A DNA stretch of 35,590 nucleotides from Pseudomonas sp. WS 5079 (lineage in GTDB: Bacteria; Pseudomonadota; Gammaproteobacteria; Pseudomonadales; Pseudomonadaceae). Shown here piece by piece: positions 6,883-16,147 of this stretch (position 1 is the stretch's first letter; every line of letters begins with the position of its first letter). Location: contig NZ_JAAQWN010000018.1 in NCBI RefSeq assembly GCF_012985465.1, positions 1 through 35,590 of the forward strand. The letters are read 5' to 3'. The translations under genes and the position numbers were made by a program. The notes under the pieces are model-generated. The model searched no databases. It saw only the letters and a list, made by a program, of their open reading frames with translations, and had not been told where the DNA came from.

Positions 6883-7905
6883 TTACCAGAAGCGCTGTTG
6901 GGTCAGGCGGCTCCACCAGGTCAGCAGTACCCGGTCTACCGAGCCGCTGGCCGCCAGGCCCACCCGCTCTTGCAGGCTTTTGCGCTCGGCATAGTGCAGG
7001 TGGAACAGTTCGGCGGTCTTGGCCCTGGTGGCCAGGTATTCGTCACTGGTCTGCAAGGCGTCCACCAGTTGCTTGTCCAGCGCCGCGACGCCCAGCCAGA
7101 CTTCGCCGGTAGCCACTTCGTCAATGGCCAGTTGCGGGCGGTAGCGCGACACGAAGTTCTTGAACAGTTGATGGGTGATGTCCAGGTCTTCCTGGAACTT
7201 CTCCCGGCCCTTCTCGGTGTTTTCGCCAAACACCGTCAGGGTGCGCTTGTACTCGCCAGCAGTGAGTACTTCAAAGTCGATATCGTGCTTTTTCAGCAGG
7301 CGGTTGACGTTGGGCAACTGGGCCACCACGCCAATCGAGCCGAGGATGGCAAACGGCGCGCTGATGATCTTCTCGCCGATGCACGCCATCATGTAGCCGC
7401 CGCTGGCCGCGACCTTGTCGATGCACACCGTCAAGGGCACGCCCGCCTCGCGGATCCGCGCCAATTGCGAGGACGCCAGGCCATAGCTGTGGACCATGCC
7501 ACCGCCGCTTTCCAGGCGCAGCACCACTTCGTCCTTGGGTGTGGCCAGGCTCAGCAACGCGGTGATTTCATGGCGCAGGCTCTCGGTGGCTGAGGCCTTG
7601 ATGTCCCCGTCAAAATCCAGGACAAACACCCGTGGTTTGGCCTCGGGGGTTTTCTTCTGTTTTTTCTCGGCCTTGCCCTGGGACTTGCGCAGGGCCTTGA
7701 GCTGATCCTTGTCGAGCAAGGTCTGCTCCAGGCGCTCGCGCAGGCCTTTGTAGAAATCATTGAGTTTGCTGACCTGCAACTGCCCGGCATTCTTGCGCCG
7801 GCCCTTGCTGCGCAACGCCGCAAAACTGATCAGCACCACCAGAATGGCGACGACCAACGTAACGGTTTTAGCCAGAAAACTTGCATACTCAGCCAAAAAC
7901 TCCAT
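6883..7905 (-). CDS. sohB: SohB-type inner-membrane signal peptide peptidase-like protease
   Basis: A 340-residue protein of the S49 (SppA/SohB) serine protease family. An N-terminal membrane anchor (about 12-32) is followed by a basic, coiled linker (33-90, KKQKKTPEAK) and the crotonase-like protease domain. The catalytic pair is visible: nucleophile Ser168 in KVAASGGYMMA and general base Lys220 in TAGEYKRTLT. The ESGGGMVHSYG segment (132-142) also matches the family. SohB is a membrane-anchored protease facing the periplasm and degrades membrane or secreted fragments. The ATG at 7905 gives the expected length. It is divergent from the histidine phosphatase gene. Confidence 0.95.
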   Translation of the reverse strand: MEFLAEYASFLAKTVTLVVAILVVLISFAALRSKGRRKNAGQLQVSKLNDFYKGLRERLEQTLLDKDQLKALRKSQGKAEKKQKKTPEAKPRVFVLDFDGDIKASATESLRHEITALLSLATPKDEVVLRLESGGGMVHSYGLASSQLARIREAGVPLTVCIDKVAASGGYMMACIGEKIISAPFAILGSIGVVAQLPNVNRLLKKHDIDFEVLTAGEYKRTLTVFGENTEKGREKFQEDLDITHQLFKNFVSRYRPQLAIDEVATGEVWLGVAALDKQLVDALQTSDEYLATRAKTAELFHLHYAERKSLQERVGLAASGSVDRVLLTWWSRLTQQRFW

Positions 7906-8098
7906 GGGACTCCTTACAGAAACGGTGCGCCAGGCGCGGATTGCCCCAGCATACCGATGGGACTGCCGGTGAGCCAGAGCTGAAACCCCTTGAAACGGGC
8001 CTCTAACGAGCTTTTAAAACAAGCGTATGTTTTTTCATTGACAGCTTCCCGGCATCCTCATAACCTCGCCAGACTTTCAACGTACCGGGTGAACGGAC

Positions 8099-8809
8099 GT
8101 GGGCAGCATCTATTTGATTCGACATGGCCAGGCCTCCTTCGGTGCAGACGACTATGACGTCCTGTCGCCTGTCGGTGTGCAGCAGGCCCAGGTACTGGGC
8201 AGCCACCTGGCGGACCTGGGCCTGACGTTCGACCGCTGCGTATCGGGCGACCTGCGCCGCCAGCAACACACGGCCAACGCCGCGTTCGAAGCCATCGGCG
8301 CCCAAGGCTTGCCGGTGCCGCCCCTGGAAATCGACAGCGCCTTCAACGAATTCGACGCCGACGCGATCATCCGCGCCCTGCTCCCAGACTTGCTCGACAG
8401 CGAGCCCGAAGCCCTGGAAATCCTGCGCAACGCCCCACACAACCGTGGCGAGTTCCAGCGCATCTTCGCCCTGATCATCGAGCGCTGGCTGAGCGGCACC
8501 TATGACACGCCCGGCCTGGAAAGCTGGCTGGGGTTTGTCGAGCGCGTCCAGGGTGGCCTGCAGCGCCTGCTCGAGACTGCCGACAATTCCCACAAGATTG
8601 CGGTATTTACCTCTGGCGGCACCATCACCGCCCTGCTCCACCTGATTACCCGCATACCTGCCACCCAGGCTTTCGAGCTGAACTGGCAGATTGTCAACAC
8701 TTCGCTCAACCACTTGAAGTTCCGTGGTCGCGAAGTGGCACTGGCTTCCTTCAACAGCCATACCCACTTGCAACTGTTGAAGGCGCCGCAGCTCATCACT
8801 TTCCGATGA
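8099..8809 (+). CDS. Histidine phosphatase superfamily protein
   Basis: A 236-residue protein starting at GTG 8099, giving GSIYLIRHGQASFG with the family RHG motif at residues 8-10, where the histidine is phosphorylated during catalysis. SGDLRRQQHTA follows at about 59-69, and a second catalytic histidine region is expected near VFTSGGTITALLH (about 168-180). Members act as phosphoglycerate mutases or small-molecule or protein phosphatases; the substrate is not predictable here. The next gene, an SCP2 protein, starts 55 bases later on the same strand, so they are likely co-transcribed. Confidence 0.9.
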   Translation: MGSIYLIRHGQASFGADDYDVLSPVGVQQAQVLGSHLADLGLTFDRCVSGDLRRQQHTANAAFEAIGAQGLPVPPLEIDSAFNEFDADAIIRALLPDLLDSEPEALEILRNAPHNRGEFQRIFALIIERWLSGTYDTPGLESWLGFVERVQGGLQRLLETADNSHKIAVFTSGGTITALLHLITRIPATQAFELNWQIVNTSLNHLKFRGREVALASFNSHTHLQLLKAPQLITFR

Positions 8810-8864
8810 CTGCGGCCAACCGTGACCCCAAGGTCACTGGCACCACCCATAAAAGGATCGAACC

Positions 8865-9179
8865 ATGACTGACGTAGCTAAAGCCGTAGAAGCAATGAAA
8901 GCCAAATTCAACCCAAGCGCTGCTGCCGGCGTGGACCTGGTGTTCGGTTTCCGTATCGACGACACCCAGAACTTCTCGCTGATCGTCAAGGACAGCACTT
9001 GCGAATTGCAAGAAGGCGAGAACCCTGACGCCCAGGTGACTCTGGTGATGGATGCTGAAACCATGAAAGGTATCGTCAGCGGCGAAACCGATGGCATGCA
9101 GGCCTTCATGGGCGGCAAGCTGCGCGCCGAAGGCGACATGATGCTGGCAATGAAGCTGAGCGAATTGTTCCCAGGCTGA
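8865..9179 (+). CDS. SCP2 sterol-carrier-like protein
   Basis: A 104-residue protein that is essentially one SCP2 domain: AVEAMKAKFNPSAAAG, LVFGFRIDDTQNFSLIVKD, then ENPDAQVTLVMDAETMKGIV and the GETDGMQAFMGGKLRAEGDM segment. SCP2 domains form a hydrophobic pocket for lipids or acyl chains and in bacteria occur as small free-standing cytoplasmic proteins of unclear role. The ATG at 8865 is preceded by an AAAGGATCGAACC ribosome-binding site. An intrinsic terminator follows, so it probably closes the transcript begun by the histidine phosphatase. Confidence 0.92.
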   Translation: MTDVAKAVEAMKAKFNPSAAAGVDLVFGFRIDDTQNFSLIVKDSTCELQEGENPDAQVTLVMDAETMKGIVSGETDGMQAFMGGKLRAEGDMMLAMKLSELFPG

Positions 9180-9201
9180 TCCAGGGCAACCTGGGTTGAC
9201 C

Positions 9202-9229
9202 AATCCCGCCTACCCAGGCGGGATTTTTG
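9202..9229 (+). terminator. Rho-independent terminator after the SCP2 gene
   Basis: AATCCCGCC (9202-9210) pairs with GGCGGGATT (9217-9225) over a six-base loop, followed by a T-run. Confidence 0.85.
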
Positions 9230-9358
9230 TTTATGCCTGTGGCGCTCATTCATTTGCAGAATGAAGTCCAGAGGAATCTTCGTTTGCACCCAAGGGCACC
9301 GCCCAACAAAATCTGGCTCACGGCCCATACCACCGTTATCGCAGCCAGGAATTTTTCT

Positions 9359-10729
9359 ATGCCTACCCCTCGCCATATCAGCCCCGACGACATCCGCAAA
9401 GACTTCTCCAGGGCCATGTCCGACATGTACCGCGAGGAAGTACCGCTGTATGGCGCGCTGCTGGAGTTGGTGGCCCAGACCAATGCCCGGGTACTGGCCA
9501 GCGATACCGACCTCGCGCAGCAACTGCAGCGCACCGGTGAAATCCAACGCCTGGACATGGAGCGCCACGGTGCCATCCGCCTGGGCAGCGCCTATGAGCT
9601 GGCAACCATCCGCCGCCTGTTTGCGGTGATGGGCATGCAACCGGTGGGCTACTACGACCTCACCCCGGCCGGCGTGCCGGTGCATTCCACCGCCTTTCGC
9701 GCGGTGCATGAAAGCGCCTTGCAGGCCAGCCCGTTCCGGGTCTTTACCTCGCTGCTGCGCCTGGAACTGATCGAAAACCTTGAACTGCGAGCCTTTGCCG
9801 AAGCCGCCCTGGCCAAGCGCTCGATCTTCACCCCACGAGCCCTGGCGCTGATAGAGCAAGCTGAAACCGACGGCGGCCTGAATGCCAGCGATGCCCAGGC
9901 CTTTGTCCAACAAGCCCTGGAAACCTTTCGCTGGCACCACACCGCCACGGTCAGCGCAGCCCAGTACCAGCAACTCAGCGACCAGCACCGGCTGATTGCC
10001 GATGTGGTGGCCTTCAAGGGCCCGCACATCAATCACCTGACCCCACGGACCCTGGACATCGACCGCGTACAAGCCGACATGCCCGGCAAAGGCATCACCC
10101 CCAAAGCCGTGATCGAAGGCCCGCCCCGCCGCCAATGCCCGATCCTGCTACGCCAGACCAGTTTCAAGGCCCTCGACGAAGCCATCGCCTTTACCGATGC
10201 CAAGGGCAGCCACAGCGCCAGGTTTGGTGAAATCGAACAGCGTGGCGTGGCCCTTACACCCAAAGGCCGGGCACTCTACGACCAATTGCTCAACGCCGCG
10301 CGGGATGAACTGGGCGCCTTCCCCAACGAAGCCAACGCCCAGCGCTACACCGAACTGATGGCGCAGCATTTCCAGGCCTTCCCGGATAATCACCGGGCCA
10401 TGCGCGAACAAGGGTTGGCGTTCTTTCGCTACTTCGTGACCGACACGGGCCGCGCAGCCGACAAGCGCCCGCAACCCAATCTGGACGCACTGCTTGCGGC
10501 CGGCTGCGTGGCAATCGAACCATTGGTGTACGAGGATTTTCTGCCGGTCAGCGCGGCGGGGATTTTCCAGTCGAACCTGGGCGATGCGGCGCAGAGTCAC
10601 TACACGGCCAACGCCAACCAGGCCGAATTTGAACAGGCCCTGGGCCGCCGGACCCTTGATGAATTGCAACTGTATGCAGACACCCAGCAGCGCTCGATCG
10701 ACGCTTGCCTACAGGCGCTACGCACCTAG
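9359..10729 (+). CDS. hglS: 2-oxoadipate dioxygenase/decarboxylase (HglS, YdcJ/DUF1338 family)
   Basis: A 456-residue DUF1338 protein. In P. putida HglS converts 2-oxoadipate to D-2-hydroxyglutarate with Fe(II) and O2, in the D-lysine catabolic route. The ATG at 9359, after AGCCAGGA, sets a numbering in which His70 and Arg74 (ERHGAIRLGS) and His226 (GPHINHLTPR) fall where the known metal and substrate residues of HglS lie. A glutamate in FGEIEQRG (291 or 293) is the likely third ligand. The upstream extension to 9227 runs into the terminator of the previous gene and is not part of the protein. The gene stands alone; no lysine pathway neighbours are seen. Confidence 0.93.
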   Translation: MPTPRHISPDDIRKDFSRAMSDMYREEVPLYGALLELVAQTNARVLASDTDLAQQLQRTGEIQRLDMERHGAIRLGSAYELATIRRLFAVMGMQPVGYYDLTPAGVPVHSTAFRAVHESALQASPFRVFTSLLRLELIENLELRAFAEAALAKRSIFTPRALALIEQAETDGGLNASDAQAFVQQALETFRWHHTATVSAAQYQQLSDQHRLIADVVAFKGPHINHLTPRTLDIDRVQADMPGKGITPKAVIEGPPRRQCPILLRQTSFKALDEAIAFTDAKGSHSARFGEIEQRGVALTPKGRALYDQLLNAARDELGAFPNEANAQRYTELMAQHFQAFPDNHRAMREQGLAFFRYFVTDTGRAADKRPQPNLDALLAAGCVAIEPLVYEDFLPVSAAGIFQSNLGDAAQSHYTANANQAEFEQALGRRTLDELQLYADTQQRSIDACLQALRT

Positions 10730-10736
10730 AAAGAGA

Positions 10737-10796
10737 GTTCGCCCGACACCACAACGCATTCCATGCGCAGTCAACGTGCCCCAGGGTCGGGCGAAC
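10737..10796. other. 11-bp perfect inverted repeat after hglS
   Basis: GTTCGCCCGAC (10737-10747) pairs with GTCGGGCGAAC (10786-10796), with a 38-base loop, starting eight bases past the hglS stop. A stabilising 3' hairpin or a regulator site is possible; there is no T-run. Confidence 0.45.
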
Positions 10797-10878
10797 GATT
10801 GGGATAATAGGCAGTGGAGGGGCTGCTGTCCTTCGGTCAATTCTGAACAAATATGGACACCCCCGCTCCCAACGTTGG

Positions 10879-11118
10879 CTAGTGCCCCTTGGTCTGTTCC
10901 AGTTGTTCGACGATTTTATCTTTGATCAACAGGCGTTTCTTTTTCAGGTTCTCTACATCATCGTCATTGGCACTTGCGGATTCTGCTTCCAGCACCTCCT
11001 TGTCGGCGACGTCATACTGGGTGAGCAATACATCTAACCGATGGTGGCTTGCCCGACGCTGCTGAACGTCTTCCTTGCTCAACCCCAAATCCTGATAAAG
11101 ATCATGTTTCACTGGCAT
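10879..11118 (-). CDS. DUF465 (YdcH-like) small protein
   Basis: A 79-residue protein starting at the ATG at 11118 (MPVKHDLYQDLGLS), preceded by GCGGAGGTACTTC. The C-terminal half has the family signature: a heptad-like helix DVADKEVLEAES followed by DDDVENLKKKRLLIKDKIVEQL. The upstream part of the frame is not needed. DUF465 proteins are short charged helical hairpins of unknown function. It lies alone between hglS and the UvrA-like gene. Confidence 0.88.
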   Translation of the reverse strand: MPVKHDLYQDLGLSKEDVQQRRASHHRLDVLLTQYDVADKEVLEAESASANDDDVENLKKKRLLIKDKIVEQLEQTKGH

Positions 11119-11196
11119 GAAGTACCTCCGCAAGTTAATCAATGACTGGTACACCTTGAAGCTAGCCCATCCATGGGCCTCTTGTCATGCCCAAGG

Positions 11197-13731
11197 TCAA
11201 TTCCCCTGGCCCAGTTCCCGTGCGAGGAACGGGGCGGTGCGGCTGGTTTTGTTCTGGGCGAGGTGTTGGGGCGTGCCGCTGGCGACGACTTTACCGCCAC
11301 GGTCGCCGGCGCCTGGGCCGATGTCGATGACCCAGTCGCTCTGGGCCACCACGCGCATTTCGTGTTCGACCACGATCACCGTGTGACCGGCGTCCACCAG
11401 GTGGTTGAGTTGCAGTAGCAGGCGGTCGACGTCACGAGGGTGCAGGCCGGTGGTCGGCTCGTCGAGCACATACAAGGTCGCGCCCCGCGCGGTGCGTTGC
11501 AGTTCGGTGGCCAGCTTGATCCGCTGGGCCTCGCCGCCGGACAGTTCGGTGGCCGGCTGGCCCAGGCGCAGGTAACCCAGGCCAATGTCGCGCAGGACTA
11601 GCAACGCACGCAGTACGCCCGGTTGTTCGGCGAAGACGTCCACCGCCTGCTCGACGGTCAAGCCCAGCACCTGGGCGATGTTCAGGCCCTGCCAGGTAAT
11701 CGCCAGGGTCTGGGGGTTGTAGCGCGCGCCGTGGCAGATGGGGCATGGTGCGTAGACGCTGGGCATAAACAGCAATTCGACGCTGACGAAACCCTCGCCC
11801 TCGCAGTTCGGGCAGCGGCCCTTGGCGACGTTGAAGGAGAACTGCCCGGCATCGTAGTGGTGTTTTTTCGCCGCCGGGGTGGCGGCGAACAGCTTGCGCA
11901 CGTTATCGAACAGGCCGGTATAGGTCGCAAGGTTGGAGCGCGGGGTGCGGCCGATCGGCTTCTGGTCCACCTGCACCAGGCGGCGGATCTGCTCCAGGCC
12001 CGCGCGGATGCGCCCGCCGCTGGTTTGCGGTGCGTCTTCCAGGTCGGGCTCGTCGTCGCTGACCACCACCCGCCCCAGGCCCTCCCCCACCAGGTCCAAC
12101 AGGGCCTGGCTGACCAGGCTGGATTTACCCGAGCCGGAAATCCCCGTCACCGCGGTAAAACAGCCCAGGGGGAAGTCCACGCTCACCCCGTCGAGATTAT
12201 TGCGGCTGACCCCTTCCAGGCTGAGCCAGCCACTCGGCGCACGGTGCGAGGTGTTCAACGGGCGCGGCTCGGCAAACAGGTACTCGCGGGTCTGTGACGC
12301 TTCAATCTGTGCCAGGCCCGCCGGTGGGCCGCTGTATAGCACCTGGCCGCCTTGCTCGCCGGCTGCCGGGCCGACATCGATCAGCCAGTCGGCGCGGCGC
12401 ATGGTTTCCAGGTCGTGCTCCACCACAAACAGCGAGTTGCCGGCGGCTTTCAGGCGTCCCAAGGCAGTGAACAAGGCTTCGCCATCGGCCGGGTGCAAGC
12501 CCGCCGACGGTTCATCCAGCACGTAGATCACGCCGAACAACTGCGAGCCCAATTGCGTCGCCAGGCGCAGGCGCTGCAACTCGCCAGAGGACAGGGTCGG
12601 CGTGCTGCGCTCCAGCGACAGATAGCCCAGGCCCAGGTCGGTCAGGGTGCTGACCCGCTCCAGCAAATCCTGGGCGATGCGTTGGGCGGCCAGGCGTTTT
12701 TCCACCGAGAGTTTTACCCGCCCCTTGCCCTCGGCCACCGGGCGTAAAAGCTGTGCCAGTTGCAACAACGACAGCTGCGACAACTCGCCAATATCCACTC
12801 CGGCGAATGTCACCGACAGCGCAGCCTTGGTCAGGCGCTTGCCCTCGCACAAGGGGCACGGGCTGCCTTGCATGAACTGCGCGACACGCTTTTTCATCAG
12901 CGCACTCTGGGTGTGGGTGAAGGTGTGCAGGATGTAGCGCCGGGCGCCGCTGAAGGTGCCCTGGTAACTGGGTTCGAGTTTGCGCTTGAGGGCGTCGCGG
13001 GTTTGCGCCGGGGTCAAGCCGGCATACACCGGCACCGTGGGCGTGTCCTCGGTGAAGAGGATCCAGTCACGCTGTTTTTTTGGTAGCTCGCGCCAGGGGA
13101 CATCGACGTCATAGCCCAGGGTCACGAGGATGTCCCGCAGGTTTTGTCCTTGCCAGGCCAGCGGCCAGGAGGCGACGGCGCGTTGGCGAATGGTCAGCGA
13201 GGGATCGGGCACCATCAGCGCCTCGGTCACCTCATACACGCGGCCCAGGCCGTGGCACTGCGGGCAGGCGCCCTGGGGCAGGTTGGGCGAGAAATCTTCG
13301 GCGTACAGCATCGGCTGCCCCGGCGGGTAGCTGCCAGCGCGGGAATAGAGCATGCGGATCAGGCTGGACAAGGTAGTCACGCTGCCCACCGATGAGCGCG
13401 TGCTAGGCGTGCCCCGCTGCTGTTGCAAGGCCACGGCGGGCGGCAGGCCTTCGATCGAGTCCACATCCGGCACGCCCACCTGGTCGATCAGGCGCCGGGC
13501 ATAGGGCGCCACCGACTCGAAGTAACGCCGCTGCGCCTCGGCGTACAACGTGGAAAACGCCAGGGACGACTTGCCCGACCCCGACACCCCGGTGAACACC
13601 ACCAGGGCATCCCGTGGGATGTCCACATCGACATTGCGCAGGTTGTGTTCCCGGGCGCCCCGCACCCGGACAAAACCGGGGCGCGCGGCAGGCAGATCGG
13701 TGGCAGGCGGCAAGTGGCGCTGTGAAGTCAT
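11197..13731 (-). CDS. UvrA-like ABC ATPase, class II (no UvrB-binding domain)
   Basis: An 844-residue double ABC ATPase of the UvrA family, shorter than the usual about 940. It has two Walker A loops (GVSGSGKSSLAF, GISGSGKSSLVS), two signatures (LSSGELQRLRLA, LSGGEAQRIKLA), and zinc modules CPQCHGLG, CPLCEGKR and the pair CPNCEGEG...CPICHGAR. The segment between the first ATP site and the CPQC zinc module is too short for the UvrB-interaction domain, as in UvrA2/DrrC-type paralogues linked to drug or DNA-damage tolerance. I chose the ATG at 13731 (MTSQRHLPP), after AAGGTTGACC. Canonical uvrA is expected elsewhere. Exact role unknown. Confidence 0.92.
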   Translation of the reverse strand: MTSQRHLPPATDLPAARPGFVRVRGAREHNLRNVDVDIPRDALVVFTGVSGSGKSSLAFSTLYAEAQRRYFESVAPYARRLIDQVGVPDVDSIEGLPPAVALQQQRGTPSTRSSVGSVTTLSSLIRMLYSRAGSYPPGQPMLYAEDFSPNLPQGACPQCHGLGRVYEVTEALMVPDPSLTIRQRAVASWPLAWQGQNLRDILVTLGYDVDVPWRELPKKQRDWILFTEDTPTVPVYAGLTPAQTRDALKRKLEPSYQGTFSGARRYILHTFTHTQSALMKKRVAQFMQGSPCPLCEGKRLTKAALSVTFAGVDIGELSQLSLLQLAQLLRPVAEGKGRVKLSVEKRLAAQRIAQDLLERVSTLTDLGLGYLSLERSTPTLSSGELQRLRLATQLGSQLFGVIYVLDEPSAGLHPADGEALFTALGRLKAAGNSLFVVEHDLETMRRADWLIDVGPAAGEQGGQVLYSGPPAGLAQIEASQTREYLFAEPRPLNTSHRAPSGWLSLEGVSRNNLDGVSVDFPLGCFTAVTGISGSGKSSLVSQALLDLVGEGLGRVVVSDDEPDLEDAPQTSGGRIRAGLEQIRRLVQVDQKPIGRTPRSNLATYTGLFDNVRKLFAATPAAKKHHYDAGQFSFNVAKGRCPNCEGEGFVSVELLFMPSVYAPCPICHGARYNPQTLAITWQGLNIAQVLGLTVEQAVDVFAEQPGVLRALLVLRDIGLGYLRLGQPATELSGGEAQRIKLATELQRTARGATLYVLDEPTTGLHPRDVDRLLLQLNHLVDAGHTVIVVEHEMRVVAQSDWVIDIGPGAGDRGGKVVASGTPQHLAQNKTSRTAPFLARELGQGN

Positions 13732-13788
13732 GGTCAACCTTATAGGAGGCGGCAAGTCCAGTGGTGGATCCGGCACCTTGGCAAACGT

Positions 13789-15918
13789 TCAATCGCAGTG
13801 GTTTATCCGCGCGGTCAGCACCGAGCGTACCTGTTGCGTCAGCTCTTCGGGGCTGTAGGGTTTGCCCAGCAGATGTATTTCGCTGCCCAGCAAGTGGTCG
13901 CTGGAAAGAATGTCACGGGTATGCCCGGAGGTGAACAGTACCGCAACCGGCGGCTGTTGCGCCTTGGCCCACTCGGCCAGGTCGGTGCTTTTGATTCGCC
14001 CCGGCATCACCACATCGGTGAAGATCAGGTCCGGCCGCAAGCCGGTGCGCAGCATCAGCATCGCATCATCGCCATCCTCGGCGGTGAGCACTGTGTAGCC
14101 GGACTGTTGCAGCAACTCCACGGCCGCGCCGCGCACACCTTCGTTGTCCTCCACCACCAGGATGGTTTCCCGGCCGCCTTCTTGCAGTGCCACGGCGGCA
14201 GGTGCCTCCTGGCTTTCCGGCTCAAGGCTGTGGGGAAAGTACATCTGCACCACGGTGCCCTGCCCTGGCTCGCTGCTGATCTGCACATGCCCGCCGCTTT
14301 GCTTGACGAAACCAAACACCATGCTCAAGCCCAGGCCGGTGCCGTGACCGTCCGGCTTGGTGGTAAAGAATGGCTCGAAGACCCGCCGCAGCACCGCCGG
14401 CGGCATGCCCGCCCCGGTGTCACTGACCGACAGGCGCACATATTCACCGGGGGCAATCCCGTTGCGGCTGCCATCCTCGGGTGACAGGGTGATGTTTTCA
14501 CCGGTGATGCGGATCACCCCCTCGCCCTTCATGGCATCCCGGGCATTGATCGCAAGGTTGAGCACGGCGTTTTCCAACTGATTGCGATCGACATGGATGC
14601 ACCATGGATCTTGCGGTAATTGCACATCGATCTGGATCGTTTCCCCCAGGGCCCGCTGCAGCAATTCACCCAGGCCTTCATAAATGCGCCGGGGGTTGAA
14701 CACCGCCGGTGACAGGGGCTGGCGCCGGGCAAAGGCCAACAGTTGCGAGGACAGCTTGGCGCCGCGCTCGACAGCCGCCAGGGCGGCACCGACGCGCCGT
14801 TGTACCTGGGGATTGTCCCGTTCATGGCGGGCCAGCAAGTGCAGGTTGCCGGCAATCACCTGCAGCAGATTATTGAAGTCATGGGCCACGCCCCCGGTCA
14901 GCCCGCCAATGGCCTCGAGCTTTTGCGACTGGCGCAACTGGTCCTCGGCGGCCGAGCGCGCCTGGACTTCGGCAGCGACGCGCTGCTCCAGGTTATGGGT
15001 GAGCTTGAGCAGGGATTCTTCGGCAATCTTGCGCACATGGATATCAATGATCACCCCCGGAAAACGCAGCGGCCGCCCGCCCGCATCCAACTCGCAACGC
15101 CCACTGGCCAGTACCCACAGATAGCTGGCGTCAGGGCGCCGCACGCGAAACTCGACGTTATACGACCCGCCGGTTTCCAGGGTGCGGGCAATCAGGCGGT
15201 TGACCCGCGCCAGGTCATCGGGGTGGATGATCTGGGTGGCAACGGCAATGGACAGGCCCTGCTCCACGTCATCCATAGACAGGCCCAGGGTGCGGGCAAA
15301 ACGCTCGTCGCCCGACAGCCGATCCGGCAGCACATCCCAGACAAAGGAGCCCAGCAGCGCCCCGGCATTGAGCGCCAGTTGCAAGCGCTCGTCCGCCACG
15401 CGGTAAGCGCCCTCGGCTTCCTGGCGCAAACGCTCGGACAGCACATGCGCGGTGGTTTCCACGACAATCGCCAGCACCCCGGCCGGCTGCTGGTCGTCAC
15501 CGGCCACCGGGCTGTAATAGAGGTCGAGCCACAAGTCTTCGGGGCTGCCATTGCGCAGCAGCATCAAGGCCTTGTTGCGATAGGACAAGGTGCCGCCAGC
15601 CAGGCAGGTGTCCATGACATGCCGGTTGAAGTCGGCCACTTCCGGCCAGCCTTGCTCCACCGGCACGCCCAGCAGAAACGGGTGGCGCCCGCCGGCGAAC
15701 ACCGAGTAACTGTCGTTGTAGATCATGTACCCGGCGCGCCCCCAGAGCATCACCATCGGCACCGGCGAAGCCAGGAGCATCTGCACGGCGCAGGTCAGGC
15801 TGGTGGACCAACTGTCAATCGAGCCCAGGTCCGTGGTCGACCAGTCAAAGGCACGAATCCTTTGGGCCATTTCACCGCCCCAGCCGTCACAACCATGGGT
15901 ATTGGATAAAAATTGCAT
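13789..15918 (-). CDS. Soluble hybrid histidine kinase (PAS-PAS-HisKA-HATPase-REC)
   Basis: A 709-residue kinase without membrane segments. An N-terminal PAS-like domain (about 20-160, with the WSTTDLGSIDSWS signature) is followed by a PAS_3 domain (180-300, GSYNVEFRVRRPDASYLWV), a coiled linker, a HisKA motif GGVAHDFNNLLQVI with His346, a HATPase with NLAINARDAM, SDTGAGMP and GTGLGLSM, and a C-terminal receiver (585-705) with phospho-acceptor Asp635 in LIFTDVVMPG and Lys686. The order is that of internal phosphorelay kinases; an Hpt partner is not in the window. It probably senses a cytoplasmic signal. No cognate regulator gene is adjacent. Confidence 0.93.
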   Translation of the reverse strand: MQFLSNTHGCDGWGGEMAQRIRAFDWSTTDLGSIDSWSTSLTCAVQMLLASPVPMVMLWGRAGYMIYNDSYSVFAGGRHPFLLGVPVEQGWPEVADFNRHVMDTCLAGGTLSYRNKALMLLRNGSPEDLWLDLYYSPVAGDDQQPAGVLAIVVETTAHVLSERLRQEAEGAYRVADERLQLALNAGALLGSFVWDVLPDRLSGDERFARTLGLSMDDVEQGLSIAVATQIIHPDDLARVNRLIARTLETGGSYNVEFRVRRPDASYLWVLASGRCELDAGGRPLRFPGVIIDIHVRKIAEESLLKLTHNLEQRVAAEVQARSAAEDQLRQSQKLEAIGGLTGGVAHDFNNLLQVIAGNLHLLARHERDNPQVQRRVGAALAAVERGAKLSSQLLAFARRQPLSPAVFNPRRIYEGLGELLQRALGETIQIDVQLPQDPWCIHVDRNQLENAVLNLAINARDAMKGEGVIRITGENITLSPEDGSRNGIAPGEYVRLSVSDTGAGMPPAVLRRVFEPFFTTKPDGHGTGLGLSMVFGFVKQSGGHVQISSEPGQGTVVQMYFPHSLEPESQEAPAAVALQEGGRETILVVEDNEGVRGAAVELLQQSGYTVLTAEDGDDAMLMLRTGLRPDLIFTDVVMPGRIKSTDLAEWAKAQQPPVAVLFTSGHTRDILSSDHLLGSEIHLLGKPYSPEELTQQVRSVLTARINHCD

Positions 15919-16000
15919 GGATCAACTCAGTGCAGAGAGAGGACAGTCGCCAATGTTGGAGCATAGCCGGACGCGATGGTTTCACTGCATCTGCGAACCA

Positions 16001-16081
16001 TTGCAGGAGCAAGCTTGCCGGCGATGATCGTTAACCATGACGTGGGCCCTAGGTGTTCTTGCTGGCAAGCCTGCACCTACA
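16001..16081. repeat. Inverted REP pair (REPIN)
   Basis: TTGCAGGAGCAAGCTTGCCGG (16001-16021) and, on the opposite strand, TGTAGGTGCAGGCTTGCCAG (16081-16062) are diverged copies of the pseudomonad REP core facing each other. It lies in the gap (15919-16147) between the hybrid kinase gene and dnaE2, which contains nothing else recognisable. Confidence 0.65.
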
Positions 16082-16147
16082 GAGGATAGCGCTCCGCGCG
16101 CAGGCTCGGCCCGTTACACCACGATGGCCGCAGGAAGGTTGCCCCCC

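Noticed and set aside
9227..9358. N-terminal extension of HglS
   Set aside because: The residue numbering from the ATG at 9359 matches the known metal-site positions, and the upstream part overlaps the preceding terminator.
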